64,000 bases of DNA from Gyrodactylus bullatarudis. Its lineage: Eukaryota; Platyhelminthes; Monogenea; Gyrodactylidea; Gyrodactylidae. Under the pieces are notes generated by a model. The model ran no database searches, was not told the origin of the DNA, and saw nothing but the letters and a program-made list of their open reading frames with translations. Location: NCBI GenBank assembly GCA_012064415.1, contig SSNU01000019.1, positions 299,968-363,967 of the forward strand, in the 5' to 3' direction. Made by a program: the position numbers and the translations under genes. Of this stretch, positions 13,432 through 24,700 are shown in pieces. The stretch's first letter is position 1, and each line of letters starts with the position of its first letter.

Positions 13432-16400
13432 TTATGTATGATACAAAATTATTGAAATAGTATAAAATAGAATTAATCCTCTGAGTGGCGAGATAATAGT
13501 TTTTGAAAGAAGTTGGAGTTTAAATCTGAATCTGGGGGAATCTGTAGGAAGAGAAATTGCACATATTGTACTAATTCGCAGGCCAGTGAGATCATAGATA
13601 TTAATGTTTAGCTTAGTTTTTAGCACAATGGTGTTATTCATCAAACACGTGAACTTTACGTGATTTCGTGTGTGATAGCTGGATGAGGATTCTTCTTTAC
13701 TAAGGGTCTGGAGGGAAATCGAGAAAGACAGTCTCCGGAGCCATAGTGGAAACAACTGGGCTTTTGAGAGGAGGATGCGGTATGAGAAAGGACCAAAGTT
13801 AGATTTCAGGAAGTTTCTTTGAATCTTCTCGATCTCATTGCATTTCTTCGATGAGATATTTCTAATTAAACCAGAGGCATAGTCTAAGTTTGGTAGTATA
13901 AGTTGTTTATAGATGAGCAGTCTTAGGATCTTCGAGTTTATGAGTTTTTTTAGAGTTAAAATCGAGAAATTTGCGTCACGTTTTATCAGTTTGAGATGAG
14001 GTGCGAAGCTAAGCTTCTAGTCATAGGAAACGCCAAGGTCCTTGATAACTTTAGTTAGGTAGACGTTATATTTGGCCGGTAGAGTGGTGTTCAAGGGCAT
14101 CATTTTGGTCTTGTCTGGGTTGATTCTGAGATGGATCATATTTAATTCTTGGTTTAGGTAGCCCAAGATATTATCAAGTGATTCTTCAGTAATTGAGGAT
14201 GGATGACTTAAAACAACTTTTAAGTCATCAGCATATTTGAAGAATTCTATGTCATCGGATGGAGATTGTATCTGAGCAAACACTAGATTGAACAGCAATG
14301 GTCCAATGACAGATCCTTGGGGTACTCCTGAGGTGACACAAGATAGAGTGCTAAATTTTCCATTGATGGCTGTGAATTGTTTTCTATTAGTTAAAAATGA
14401 AATTAAGAGATTCATATATGCAGGAGAGGGATTGAATCGGAGCAAAGCTTCAATCATGATATGAAACGGTAGCTTATCAAATGCTTTAGAGATATCTATA
14501 AAAATCATAAAATTTTTGTTATTTATATAGATAAGATCCAAGCAGTAATCGGTAAATTCAATTAGGTTAACAGAAGTACTTTTCCTTTTCAAAAATCCAA
14601 ATTGGGAAGGGTCAAGGTTCTGGGTGACGATGGAGGAGAAATAATTTAATAAAATATTGTCCAATATATATATATAGATAGGAAAATAGGGAGATTAGAG
14701 ATTGGTCTAAAATCATTTGGGGAGTTTGGAGAGGACACCTTAGGAATGGGAGTTATCTTAACGGTTAGCCATTCATGGGGTATACAACTGGTAAAGATAA
14801 CATGATTAATATAGGCTGTAAAGAGATCAAAAAATCTTGGTGGAAGGGAGAGTAATAATTCAATAGAAATATTATAAATGTCTTTTCTCTTGATCGATCT
14901 GGAATTAAGGAGTGAGTCAATGATTTGGTCAGCAGAGATCAGTGGGAAATTAAAGTCACTGGCAAATTTATCAATTTGAAAACGTTGAAACGCTGAAACG
15001 AAGTGATCTTTTAGGGATTGAGGATTTAAATCATGGAAAATAGAAGTTGATGAATCACGATTGGCTAGAAATTTGATTTTGTTCCAGGCTCTTCTGGGAT
15101 TAATCTTCAGTTGATTTGTGACGTTGGATTCATATGCATCTTGTGGTAAAATTTTGGAGTAGGTGGAATTAATAGAATTTCTGGAGGAGAAATGTATGAT
15201 ATCTAGCAAAACATAAAAGTTAAAGTGTGAATATGGGCAAAAATATGAGAGTTAAGTAAAGTTATGGAAAGGGCAATAAACTTCTCTTTATCCGTTACCA
15301 GGTGGGGTTTCGAGTAATCATATACTGGGCTGGAAAGGCGAGAGGATGAGATGAGAATACAGGCATGATCCGAATTTTCAGTTTTTAGCGAACCATGAAA
15401 ATTTAGATGAAACATTTTTGTAAAACATAAATCAAGGTAATTGGTGTTCCTGATGAGGTGAGGTGATGATTTGGGAAAGATTATTGACGTTAACAAAGTC
15501 GAAAAGAGGGGTATCAGGATGATAAGTTGGCTTGAATGCCGGTCTATTGAAATCACCACAAATAATAATGTTGTTAGATGAGGCACAAAAAGGTGATAAT
15601 ATTTTGATTAAGTCGTGTTCAGATGAGGCATTAACTGGAAGAGGGTTTTAAACTGCAAATAAATGAAAACTGTAATCTCCATTAGCTAATTCAACATGTA
15701 CGAGTTCAAAAGGGAGATTTGAATAAATGTTAGTGGATAAAATAGAAAATGAATTTTTGATAAAAACTGCTACTCCACCCCCAATTTTATTGAGTCGGTC
15801 AGCTCTGATAAGTGTGTAACCTTGCGAAGTGAAAAGAGAAGTTTTATCCTCAGGCTTAAGCCAGGATTCAATTAACAAAAATAAATCAGGCAAGCATTGA
15901 TGTAAAATTTGGCGAATTGTGAAGAAGGAATTTTTTAGTGATCTAATATTCCATATGACTAGGAAATAATTGATGCGTTCGATTTTTTCGGGGTTGGGGT
16001 AGGAGGAGTGAAGAAAAAATCATTATGGTCAGAGATAGGAGATTCTGAATGGGCTCTTTTGTTAGAGATCAGGGGCTTCTTTGATTTCTCAGCAATGATT
16101 AGTCGATGTATGTATGTTCTGTGGCAACAGAAAGTAGCAATTTGTTTCATTTGTTTGTGAATATCTTGCATGATTGACGATTGAATGACGTAATAAATGT
16201 GGTGAATGAGCCATCATGGTTCTTGCGGGTAGCTTTAGTTGACTTAAATAGTTAGGTGCAAATTTGTCAATGATCTTGGCGATTTCAGCAGCGATATCAT
16301 TGCTAATTTGTTTAGTATGAATGATTGTCAATAAAAGTGGTTTTGTGAGACGTTTTGTTGTTATCATTTAGATCGGCATTTGGCCTAAGATTAGGTGTAA

Positions 16401-16551
16401 TTCGTTTGGAAGGTGCCATTGTAAGATTCGAGATAATGGAGTTCTGTTGAGCAATAATAACGTCTTTGGCAGCAATAACACTCTTTAGTTCCTCTATGAT
16501 GGTTTGGAGTTCTTTGAGAGAGAGAGAGGAGGAGTAAGAATCGTGCGTCAT
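13432..16551 (-). mobile_element. Decayed CR1/jockey-like LINE (ORF1, endonuclease, RT)
   Basis: The reading direction is minus, in five broken frames. 16312-16551 starts ORF1-like sequence with a short coiled coil (LKELQTIIEELKSVIAAKD). 15648-15893 is an AP endonuclease N-terminus with LIESWL, GYTLIRADR and GGGVAVFIK. 15203-15586 holds YLDLCF and NSDHACI. Reverse transcriptase spans 14646-15209 (FRPISNLP) and 14017-14664, with FIDISKAFDKLPF, SGVPQGSVIGPLLF and the catalytic FKYADDLKV. The C-terminal region continues to 13432 (LWLRRLSFSISLQ). Frameshifts and stops separate these parts, so the copy is dead. No target duplication was identified. Family placement (CR1/L2/jockey side) rests on the motif spacing only. 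Confidence 0.85.
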
Positions 16552-16808
16552 TAGTTTGAAAATAAAATAAAAAGATCAACTCAAATTTTCAAAAAAATTT
16601 GAGCATGTTATTCATGTCTAGTTCTTTATTGAACCAGATTGATTTTCAAAGTCTTGCCCTTCTAAATAACCGAACTATATATCGGATCCAAACTCAATAA
16701 AACACCATTCAATGTAAAATCAAAAGTAGAGTGATTTTCATTCTAGAATATCGAATTTAAGCAGCACTTAACGAACTTGAAACGTGTCTTGGATATTTCA
16801 AATCTAAA

Positions 16809-17654
16809 TTGGAATTTTTTGGTTTATTACTACAGTTTTCGCCAAAACCATTTCTTGTTTTTATTTTTTGGAATATCTCAGTATTAGAAATTCAACCCAG
16901 CAGCACTCAAATCCCTTATTTCAAATATGCAGAAGATTTCAAAGTCATCATCCCATATAACCTAACTCCCATACTAAATGAACTCCAATACATCAAGACT
17001 AAACTCGATACCATTGGCCTTAAATTCAACATGTCTAAAACTAAACTCATGCTGCTAGGATCTCAATCTCCTCCCCTACCATCCCTAAGTGACATCACTA
17101 CACAGACCATCAATGACCTGGACCTAACCTATAACTCCAAGCTCGACACTTCCAAACACATCTCTGAAGTAATCAAAGGGCTTCATTACCGTACTTACCT
17201 GCTCAGGAAGTTTGTAAAACACCCATACCTCAAACTCAAACTCTATAAGACTTTTATTATTCCCTTACATGAATATGGTTCAGCAATTTTCTCATTAATC
17301 AATGCTGCAAAAACCACAGCCCTAGAGAGAATTCAATGCATCATGCTCTGCAGCTGTTTAGGCCCTCAAAGCTATAGATCAGCACTTCAAATGGCCAACC
17401 TCACCACTCTTTGGCTGCGACTGACAGCAGTCATCATAAAACTGCATCTTCAACACACTGGCCAGTCTAGATCCAATTATCAAACTCGCAACAATCCTCG
17501 TTACTCGATCCTAGCAAGGACAACCACCATAGTCAGATTGAAGCACCAGATCAATCTCAACTTTTTCACGCACCAATCCACGAAACAATTTGCCAACTTC
17601 CTTTTCGAAAAAATCCCAGATGACCACAATCTTTTTAAAAACTACTATTTATGA
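16809..17654 (+). mobile_element. LINE fragment, 3' end of RT and C-terminal region
   Basis: This is the 3' part of a related but distinct LINE. It begins just before the catalytic box, which reads KYAEDFKV (YADD changed to YAED). It then carries NMSKTKLMLLG, LDLTYNSKLDTSKHI, LLRKFVKHPYLKLKLYKT and PLHEYGSAIFS, to a stop at 17654. The 5' end is truncated, which is typical of LINE insertion. It lies about 260 bp from the 5' side of the 13432-16551 element and points away from it. Confidence 0.8.
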
Positions 17655-18441
17655 TTTCAAGATTCATTCTGTATATATTTATTTTTTCACTTCGATATAA
17701 ATCAAAAATCATAGATTCCCAGCTTAATATCAATATTCTCAAAGAATTCAGTACCCAAATGATTTGTGGCATACTTTTGATGAGGAAAAATCATTTTATC
17801 CTATGGTAATGCCCATTTTTTCTATACCCTCCCACAGACATTCTCAGAAAATCGAACTTTACCACGATGCTCTTCAGTTCCTGATTGAGATCTCTATTTT
17901 TTCATGTTAAAGAATTGGAAAATCATTCAATGTTCAAGATATTCTGGTCTTAGGTGATTACGTAAGAACTCATTGAAAATTGAGCGATTTTCATACATAA
18001 ATGGAGAAGCATTTTTGGGAAACGCTTCCGGGTAAGTTGATCGCAATAATATGTTTTAATATTAGAGGATACCAATGGTATCATACCATGTCCCCTCTTA
18101 TTTCTTAGTTGGAATCGATGAATATAAAAACTCACCAATCATCAATGTTAAAAGGCTCCCCTAGTCTCTTGTCATTCAGATAAATTACGATGTATACAAA
18201 CCCCTTAATTTGGGCTACGATCAACCTTGAATGAATCACCATGAATCACGTACGTGTTTCTGGAGAGAAATGTTTATCAGAAAAATGTTTTTACTCAAAT
18301 CTAGGCGTAAACAACCAGTATGTTGGGCGTACTAATAGCTAATTTTACAAGTTTATATTTGGAAGATGATTAAAGCCTCTGATAATAAAAAGGCCTCTAG
18401 TCGAATAAAACTTACATACAATACAAAATACAATTGTGGAA
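17655..18441. other. Intergenic, repeat fragments
   Basis: No gene is seen. A fragment of foldback family 1 (CATAGATTCCCAGCTT) sits at 17709. The minus-strand ORF 17950-18138 has no family features. Confidence 0.4.
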
Positions 18442-18636
18442 ATGGATTTTACCAAGCGAGTTAGCATGATTGTCGGCCTGGTATTTTTAACCTCGATCAT
18501 TTTAATTCTTGTTTTATTCTTTGGAATTAATTATTTCTACAAACAAAGTAAGAGAAACAAAGAAATGTATCCAAGATCAACGAATAGTCCCAAGACGAAT
18601 ACACGCGTAGATGGCATCATTGAGACAGATTTTTAG
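18442..18636 (+). CDS. Possible 64-residue single-pass membrane protein
   Basis: The ORF starts at ATG 18442. Residues 10-31 form a strong hydrophobic helix (MIVGLVFLTSIILILVLFFG). A Lys/Arg-rich flank (KQSKRNK) follows, then a polar tail with Ser/Thr/Asn/Pro and an acidic end. The charge pattern would place the tail on the cytosolic side. I recognise no family. It stands alone between repeats, and a 64-codon ORF with a hydrophobic core can occur by chance in AT-rich DNA. Confidence 0.35.
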   Translation: MDFTKRVSMIVGLVFLTSIILILVLFFGINYFYKQSKRNKEMYPRSTNSPKTNTRVDGIIETDF

Positions 18637-18856
18637 TGATTTTTTCGAAAAAGAAATACAAATTCTATTTATTTTTTTACTTATTAATTTCTTTCTATAC
18701 TTTAATATGAAGATTTTTCTCTGGTTCAGCTGGTACTTCTGACTAAAGCTATTCTTTGCCTTAGATTTGATACTAACGCTTGATTGTAAGTAAAATTCCT
18801 CAGTGATTACTGTAGGACCTTAGGAAGTAATACCAGAATACATACCTATATTTTGC

Positions 18857-19253
18857 TTAACCCTTCAGTTCCAAATTATTATTTTTCATCCCTCAAATAA
18901 GAGAATATTGCCAAAATGATTACGCTGATCAGAATTCCTTTTAGAAAGCTGCCTTATCATTTCAAAGAAAATAGAGGTTGAATTGGCATTTTTGGCTCTA
19001 AAACTAGTTATCTTCTAAACTATAAGAGATATATCAACCAGGCCTTCTGCAAATAGGTTTTCAAAAATCACCCCTCTTTTAGTAACTATGGTGTGTATCA
19101 GTGAAAAGCTATCTTTATGAATTATACATACATTATTGTAGCTCAATAAATTTCCTGTCTAATGAGAGATGAAAAAAGTATTTCAAGTATCTTTCAGTTC
19201 AAATTATCGCTCAAGAAAGTAATGCGTTTCACTGGTGGGCCATGAAGGGTTAA
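18857..19253. mobile_element. piggyBac-like MITE with TTAA duplication
   Basis: The element is flanked by TTAA at 18857-18860 and 19250-19253. The ends are inverted: CCCTTCAGTTCC and GGCCATGAAGGG. It encodes no protein. The end sequence resembles those of the elements at 48078 and 55864. Confidence 0.65.
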
Positions 19254-19376
19254 TATCAAATGGATCTAATTACTTATGAGTATACAGATAGAAATAAAAT
19301 AATAAGGTAAAAGTAAGAAAATTTCAATGTAATATAAATTTTGTAATCTAAAATAATAATAGTAATATTTACAACA

Positions 19377-20207
19377 TCAAGTTGAAGTCATCAACTGATT
19401 CCTACGCTCAATGTCATCAGAGAGTATTTTTTCCAAATCCTCATCTCGCTTAAAGACAAGATCATGAACATTCAGATCAACTTTGGATAAATCTTTGAAA
19501 ATATTACTAAGCATGTCATGATAAAAAGATTTCACAATAATGCTCAAGTTCGGAATATTTGTCTTTGGCTGTTTAGAGATGACTGAGGTAGCCTTTTTGT
19601 CGTTTAACCCACAGATAATAATCTCATCGAAATATCTCAGAGGATTCTCGGAAACATTTAATGCAAGACCATGATAGACAATGTTGCCAGATTTGTGGAC
19701 ACCGATTGACATTACCTTGTGATCTTCGTCCAGCCAGAGGCCAGTTTCACTCATATTATTCCCAATGTGACTGCCAATCATAGAGGTGAGATCAAATTCT
19801 TTTTTTAGAAATTTATAGCCAGTCATTTCCAGAGCTGCTATGTACCATTTGAGTCCAAAACTGACAAGGTTATCGTCTTTCAAGTTGATAAGAGGATAAG
19901 AAACCAATTGGCCCGGACCATGATAAGTAGTTAAGCCGCCTCTGTTTGTTCTTTTATTATAAAATAAATGATAAAACGGCATTTACTTGATAACATCTGA
20001 ATTTAGTGCCTTTAGACGATTTATCTCAGTCTCTTCGATATTTTGACGGAGCCCAAATGTGAAAACAGGCTCGTGTTCAAGAAAAATGATTGTGTGAAGT
20101 TTATTGTTTTTTATTTCATTGAGTTTTTTGACGAGATTCAATTGCAAATTGTAAATGAGTCGATAGTTACGCCGACCCAAGAAAAAGGCTTTCACTGAAA
20201 TTGTCAT
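19377..20207 (-). CDS. LIPT2: Lipoyl(octanoyl) transferase 2
   Basis: It moves octanoate from acyl carrier protein to lipoyl domains, the first step of mitochondrial lipoate synthesis (LipB family). Two exons, 19987-20207 and 19377-19941, flank a 45-nt intron; 786 nt give 261 residues. Conserved features are TIIFLEHEPVFTFGLRQ, then (at the splice junction) KGGLTTYHGPGQLVSYPL, where the family has R-G-G. After these come GLWL, HKVMSIGVHKSG with the lysine expected to be catalytic, VYHGLALNV, and FDEIIICGL with the active-site cysteine. The C-terminal tail (about 195-261) is charged and longer than needed by the core. It is head-to-head with the LRR/Roc-like gene at 20325. Confidence 0.9.
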
Positions 20208-20324
20208 TTATCTAAACAACTACAGTTTGAGTTTATACTTGATTTTATTCAGCGTTTTTTCAAAAGTGTAAATTAAAAAATATTATTTTTTCAAATACAA
20301 GAAAACGTTCGAAAACTTGTAATC
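20208..20324. promoter_or_regulatory. Divergent promoter interval LIPT2/LRR-Roc-like gene
   Basis: 117 bp lie between the LIPT2 ATG (20207) and the ATG at 20325. No known box is evident. Confidence 0.45.
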
Positions 20325-21443
20325 ATGAGCTCAAATCCAATTCTGTAAGAATTTTCACTCATTCCATGCAGAATTGTTCGAATTTTTACCAGTGGTCAAC
20401 TGGACAATCGTTTCATAAAATCTGTATCTAGAATCCAGCTGGTAATTTTTAGTTCTAATCAAGATTAAGAAATTGAACGAAGCAAAAAAGTTCTCGCAAA
20501 GAGTGTACATTGATTTTTCTGGATATATCCAGTTGACAGATGAGTTCTTTTATATTATAAAATCAGAAATTACTGAAAACGACCGAGATAGAGTGTGTGG
20601 AATAAACATGTATGGTTGTAAATACGTTACAGATAACGGTCTACGTCTAATAACCAAATCATTTCTCTATCTTAATGAAGTATAAAAATTAAATCTTTTG
20701 ACTTTTAGATCAACATTAGCCATTGCTCTTTCATTACTGAAAAATCACTTTATTATCTTTCTGATCTTGAAGGATTAAAGGTTATCATTGCTGATCATAC
20801 AGATATATCAGTAATTCCGGACAAACTGAAATCTCAAATATCAACAAAGAACTGTCCATTAATCTCTAATGAAAGGGAAGAAAATTCGAGTCTTTGTGAA
20901 ACATTCAACATTGTCATTTTATCAGGAGAAAGTTTCAGAAAATTTTCCCTCATTGATTTAATCACAGACAATAACATCCTAAAAGTTCCACAAACAATAG
21001 AACCAATAAGATATTTGCCCAATTTCAAGTTATCTAATGATTTCACAGTCAACATCTACGAGATTAAGGAGCATTATGTAAATTCTAATAAACATAATAA
21101 TTCGCCCTTTTCTATATTCTTGTAGATTTATTATGTTCCTTTTATTGTTGAGAGGTCAGTCTTTATAATTCCTCTCGATTTGGAAAATGAAAAGAGTCCA
21201 GCTACCACCGCCATCAGGATTATGGATAATGTCCGCGGTTCAGTTCCACAAGCACCGATTATTCTGTTGAGTCTATACTCACACGAGGCTGACATGAAAA
21301 ATGTTCATGAACTAACCAAGATGTTAACTCAAGTTTTCAAAGATCAAACTGAGAATATAGAAGATCACCTTGACAAGGAATGCTATAAAAAGTTGGTTTC
21401 ACAAGAGAAATATTTTCATAGACAATTCTCTACTACTCTTTAA
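20325..21443 (+). CDS. LRR protein with degenerate Roc-like GTPase domain
   Basis: Five exons (20325-20344, 20372-20441, 20464-20679, 20709-21077, 21126-21443) join to 993 nt, 330 residues. Introns are 27, 22, 29 and 48 nt. Residues about 65-130 are Cys-containing leucine-rich repeats: INMYGCKYVTDNGLRLI, then INISHCSFITEKSLYYL. From about 150 a Roc-like fold seems present. IVILSGESFRKFSLI stands where ROCO proteins have GxGGVGKTS, YEIKEHY where WDFAGQ is expected, and the chain SVFIIPLDL...QAPIILLSL mirrors VYLLxW...APIIVxGTHxD. The lysine remains, but both P-loop glycines, the Thr, and the DxxG residues are gone, so it is a likely pseudo-GTPase. The next gene supplies a COR domain. Alternatively the Roc reading is over-interpreted and this is just an AMN1-like LRR protein. 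Confidence 0.6.
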
Positions 21444-21677
21444 TACCTTAAAATAAGAACAAAGATAGATCAATCTCCAAAGTTATGATGGTTTTAAGTA
21501 ACCCCTCATGGTTAAATTTATTTTTTCATTGGTCTAATCTTTGGCAACACACCCTCTCCTTTGTGCCAATCACTCTTTAATAATTTTGTTAATGAACTTG
21601 GCATTGTATACCAGTTATGACGTTGTGCATTCTCAAGGAGTCGTAGTATCATTTGTGTGACTATAACTAAACCCAAC

Positions 21678-21683
21678 AATAAA
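21678..21683 (+). terminator. Poly(A) signal between LRR-Roc-like and COR genes
   Basis: AATAAATAAA lies 235 bp past the stop at 21443 and 80 bp before the next start at 21763. It supports two separate transcripts, although it could be fortuitous in AT-rich DNA. Confidence 0.35.
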
Positions 21684-21762
21684 TAAATCATTCGATAGTG
21701 AATAGAGCAAGTTATAAAATACTAAAATTTTGAAACAATCAGCCATTTAACCTTATGTTGTT

Positions 21763-24700
21763 ATGTTTGAAATGATAGTCCTTCTTGGAATGGTTTCTGG
21801 TTTGATAGGTGTATTTTTATTTGATCAAAATACAGTTTGCATATTTCAAAAATAAGTACACAAGCTTGTCATACCACTTTGGAAGTTGGGCGAAGAAAAT
21901 TACCGTCGAATATTGTTTGCAAAACCCAAAATTTTCCGAAATTCTAAATCTTTTTACACTACATTACAAAAAATTTTATTCTCAAGAAATCCAGAAAAAG
22001 ATTTTCCCAATCAATGGCGCTATGTTCAGTCGTTGTCATGTAAAAATCTCAAAGATTATTTTGTCATAACGACCTCGTTGAATTACAAAGTCAAGAGTGC
22101 ACCTTATTGTAAGATACTGAGCAGGGAAGACTTGGATGATGTTATCGACAACGTTAAGGAGAAGCACTTAAAAATGAGCCTAACTAGCGCCAAAGATGGC
22201 ATAGACCGGCTGAACAAGGCTGATTTGAATCAACTCAGCTCAAAATATCTCGAGGATGTTGTCGAGCCAATACTCAGAGGTCTCTTCTCCATTTTATCAG
22301 AAAAAGTGAGCAAGATAACTTCTATAATAAAATTCAATTTTTTCTCCTTAGTTTTGGCTATGATAAATAAACGCTTTTTCTACCAAAATCATTGTCTCAT
22401 TAGGCTGATCCAGCTAAACGTTATAATAAGTAGCGTATTTTTTATTTTTGAAGCAACCAAAAATTCAACTTTAAACCAATCAGATCTCTTCTCAACTTTG
22501 ATTAATCAATTCTAAACACGATTTCTAATAGTTACCTCTGTCTTATTTCCTTTAATAACATCTTTTACTTTGTTTTCTTTAGACTGCAAAATCATATTTT
22601 TATATTTATTCCTCATGTTTCTCAGAGTTTTTATTTCATTAAATGATCTATAATATGATCTGGATGATCAGCACAGTGTTTAACTAGAGCTGAAATATCT
22701 ACCTGCACTTTTTCTATAAGAAGACAGCAAGCGAACAACGTTACAGCCAATCTATGCCAAATAGCTTCCTGAAGAACTAAAGTTGGTTGATGTGAAGCTG
22801 GGAATCTTTTGATCACCAATTGATGGGAAAAATCTGGAATTTTACATTTTTCGAATTTCAAGCCTATACCAAATCTCCAAGCTTTTGGTTTCAAAGGGAT
22901 TGGTACAATAAAGTTTTTAAAAATAGTCAAGAATGTCGAATACATTACCATTATGTCAACTATCAAATGTAATATGTAAAATTTTCTATTAGAACCAGGA
23001 AGAGAAGAACCTTCTCATCAATGGAACGTACAACCTGAATTCTGCCATCAAATTGTTCATCGAAGATACCAATTACATGATCGAGATGAAAGATCTTGAC
23101 TCAATTGTGAGTTTATTCAAGTAGAATGTAAAGTTTATTAAAATTTTGAAATAAATTGTTATATAATTCCTAGTGTAAAATCAAATTCAAAACTACAGAG
23201 GTTCGATCTGACTTGAGCTAAATATCGAAAATATTGTGGAACACAAAACTTTCCTAAGTGATAATATGAACTGAAATACAACTAGTTCCCACCACATTAT
23301 AGAGGAAATTTATTAATTTCCAGCTTGTTTCGTCGAGTTATTATTACTCTGTGAAATAGAGATGTAACAAATTTTTCAACCTATTTTAAAAACCTACTCA
23401 AATGATAATTCTATGAATTCTAAACATTATTTTATATAAGATCAAGTATCAAAATGCTTGTCCGTGATAATATTCATGTTTAAAGATGAGACTTTTTTAA
23501 ATATACCGCTAGATTCTCAATGAATTTTTACTACTTTTTCACTAAAATTTCGAATATCTTTTTTGCTGATAAAGCTTCAAGGGTTTTTTCAATGAAAATA
23601 GTAGAAAATAATAGAATCTTGTCAAGATCATTTCTGTTAAATTTTGTTATTCAAATATGCCTACAAGAGAATTTAGGGAAAATGGACAATTCACGACTAT
23701 GCATGGGATTGCAAACGAATTTTCAGTTATTTTAGATCTCACACATCATTGTTATCAAAATTATAAGTGGAAATTTCACGGAAAACTTTGATTTAAAAAA
23801 AGGTCAAAATTCGTTACATCTCTACTGTGAAATGATGGAGTCCATGAGATCATTCGACTAAACTAAAATTAGAAAATGTTATGTTTTTTTTGAAAGCAGA
23901 TTTGCTTTATAGCTGTATAGAAAATAACTCTTTATAGCACCAAAAAATGGCAATCATGTTGTATTGAATCATTTTGACTCATGATTATTTACACAGATGA
24001 ACCATCAGGATATGGAGAGGATCGTCAAGAAATTGGATAATCTCATACCAGATCCTGCCCATTTGTCATCAGTGAGTATTCATTCGTTGTAATGAATAAT
24101 GAAAGGCAGTTAAACTTAAGTTTAACAAGCTTGTTACTCGGTCTCAAGATTATCTGATAGTCTCAAGAATCCCGGGAATCTAACACCCCCTAGAACTTTT
24201 ACAGAATCGCTTCACAGAAGTGTTTCACATGCCAGAAGAAATGAAAACGATACCAATTTGATATTCTCTAGAATTATAAACTTAAACTTGGCTTCAGATT
24301 AATTTTCAATCCATACAAAGTTCATTGACCAATCAGTTTATCAATTTCTTTTAAAAATCTAAACTTTTACCAAATCTTAGCTATTCTTTGATAAAGAAGA
24401 AATATCTATTCAAATTTCAAAATACCTTAATTTCCAACTTTCAATTGAAATTTGACAAAGAACTCTCAGAAGTCAAGAAACTAAAAGTTACAAGGTGTAT
24501 GCCAGATAAAAAAAATGTTTACGGTGAAAAAGAAGCTTTGTCACAAGTTCTGAAGATTTTCAACTTGAATAATTTTTAAAAATTACTTTTCAAAAAAGCA
24601 ACTATCAATAGGAAGGAATTTACTAGATACCAAAGATTTTTGCTAGTAACAAGTTTAACTGAATTGCCAGGAAGTCTTGAGACTATCTAAAGTAACAAGA

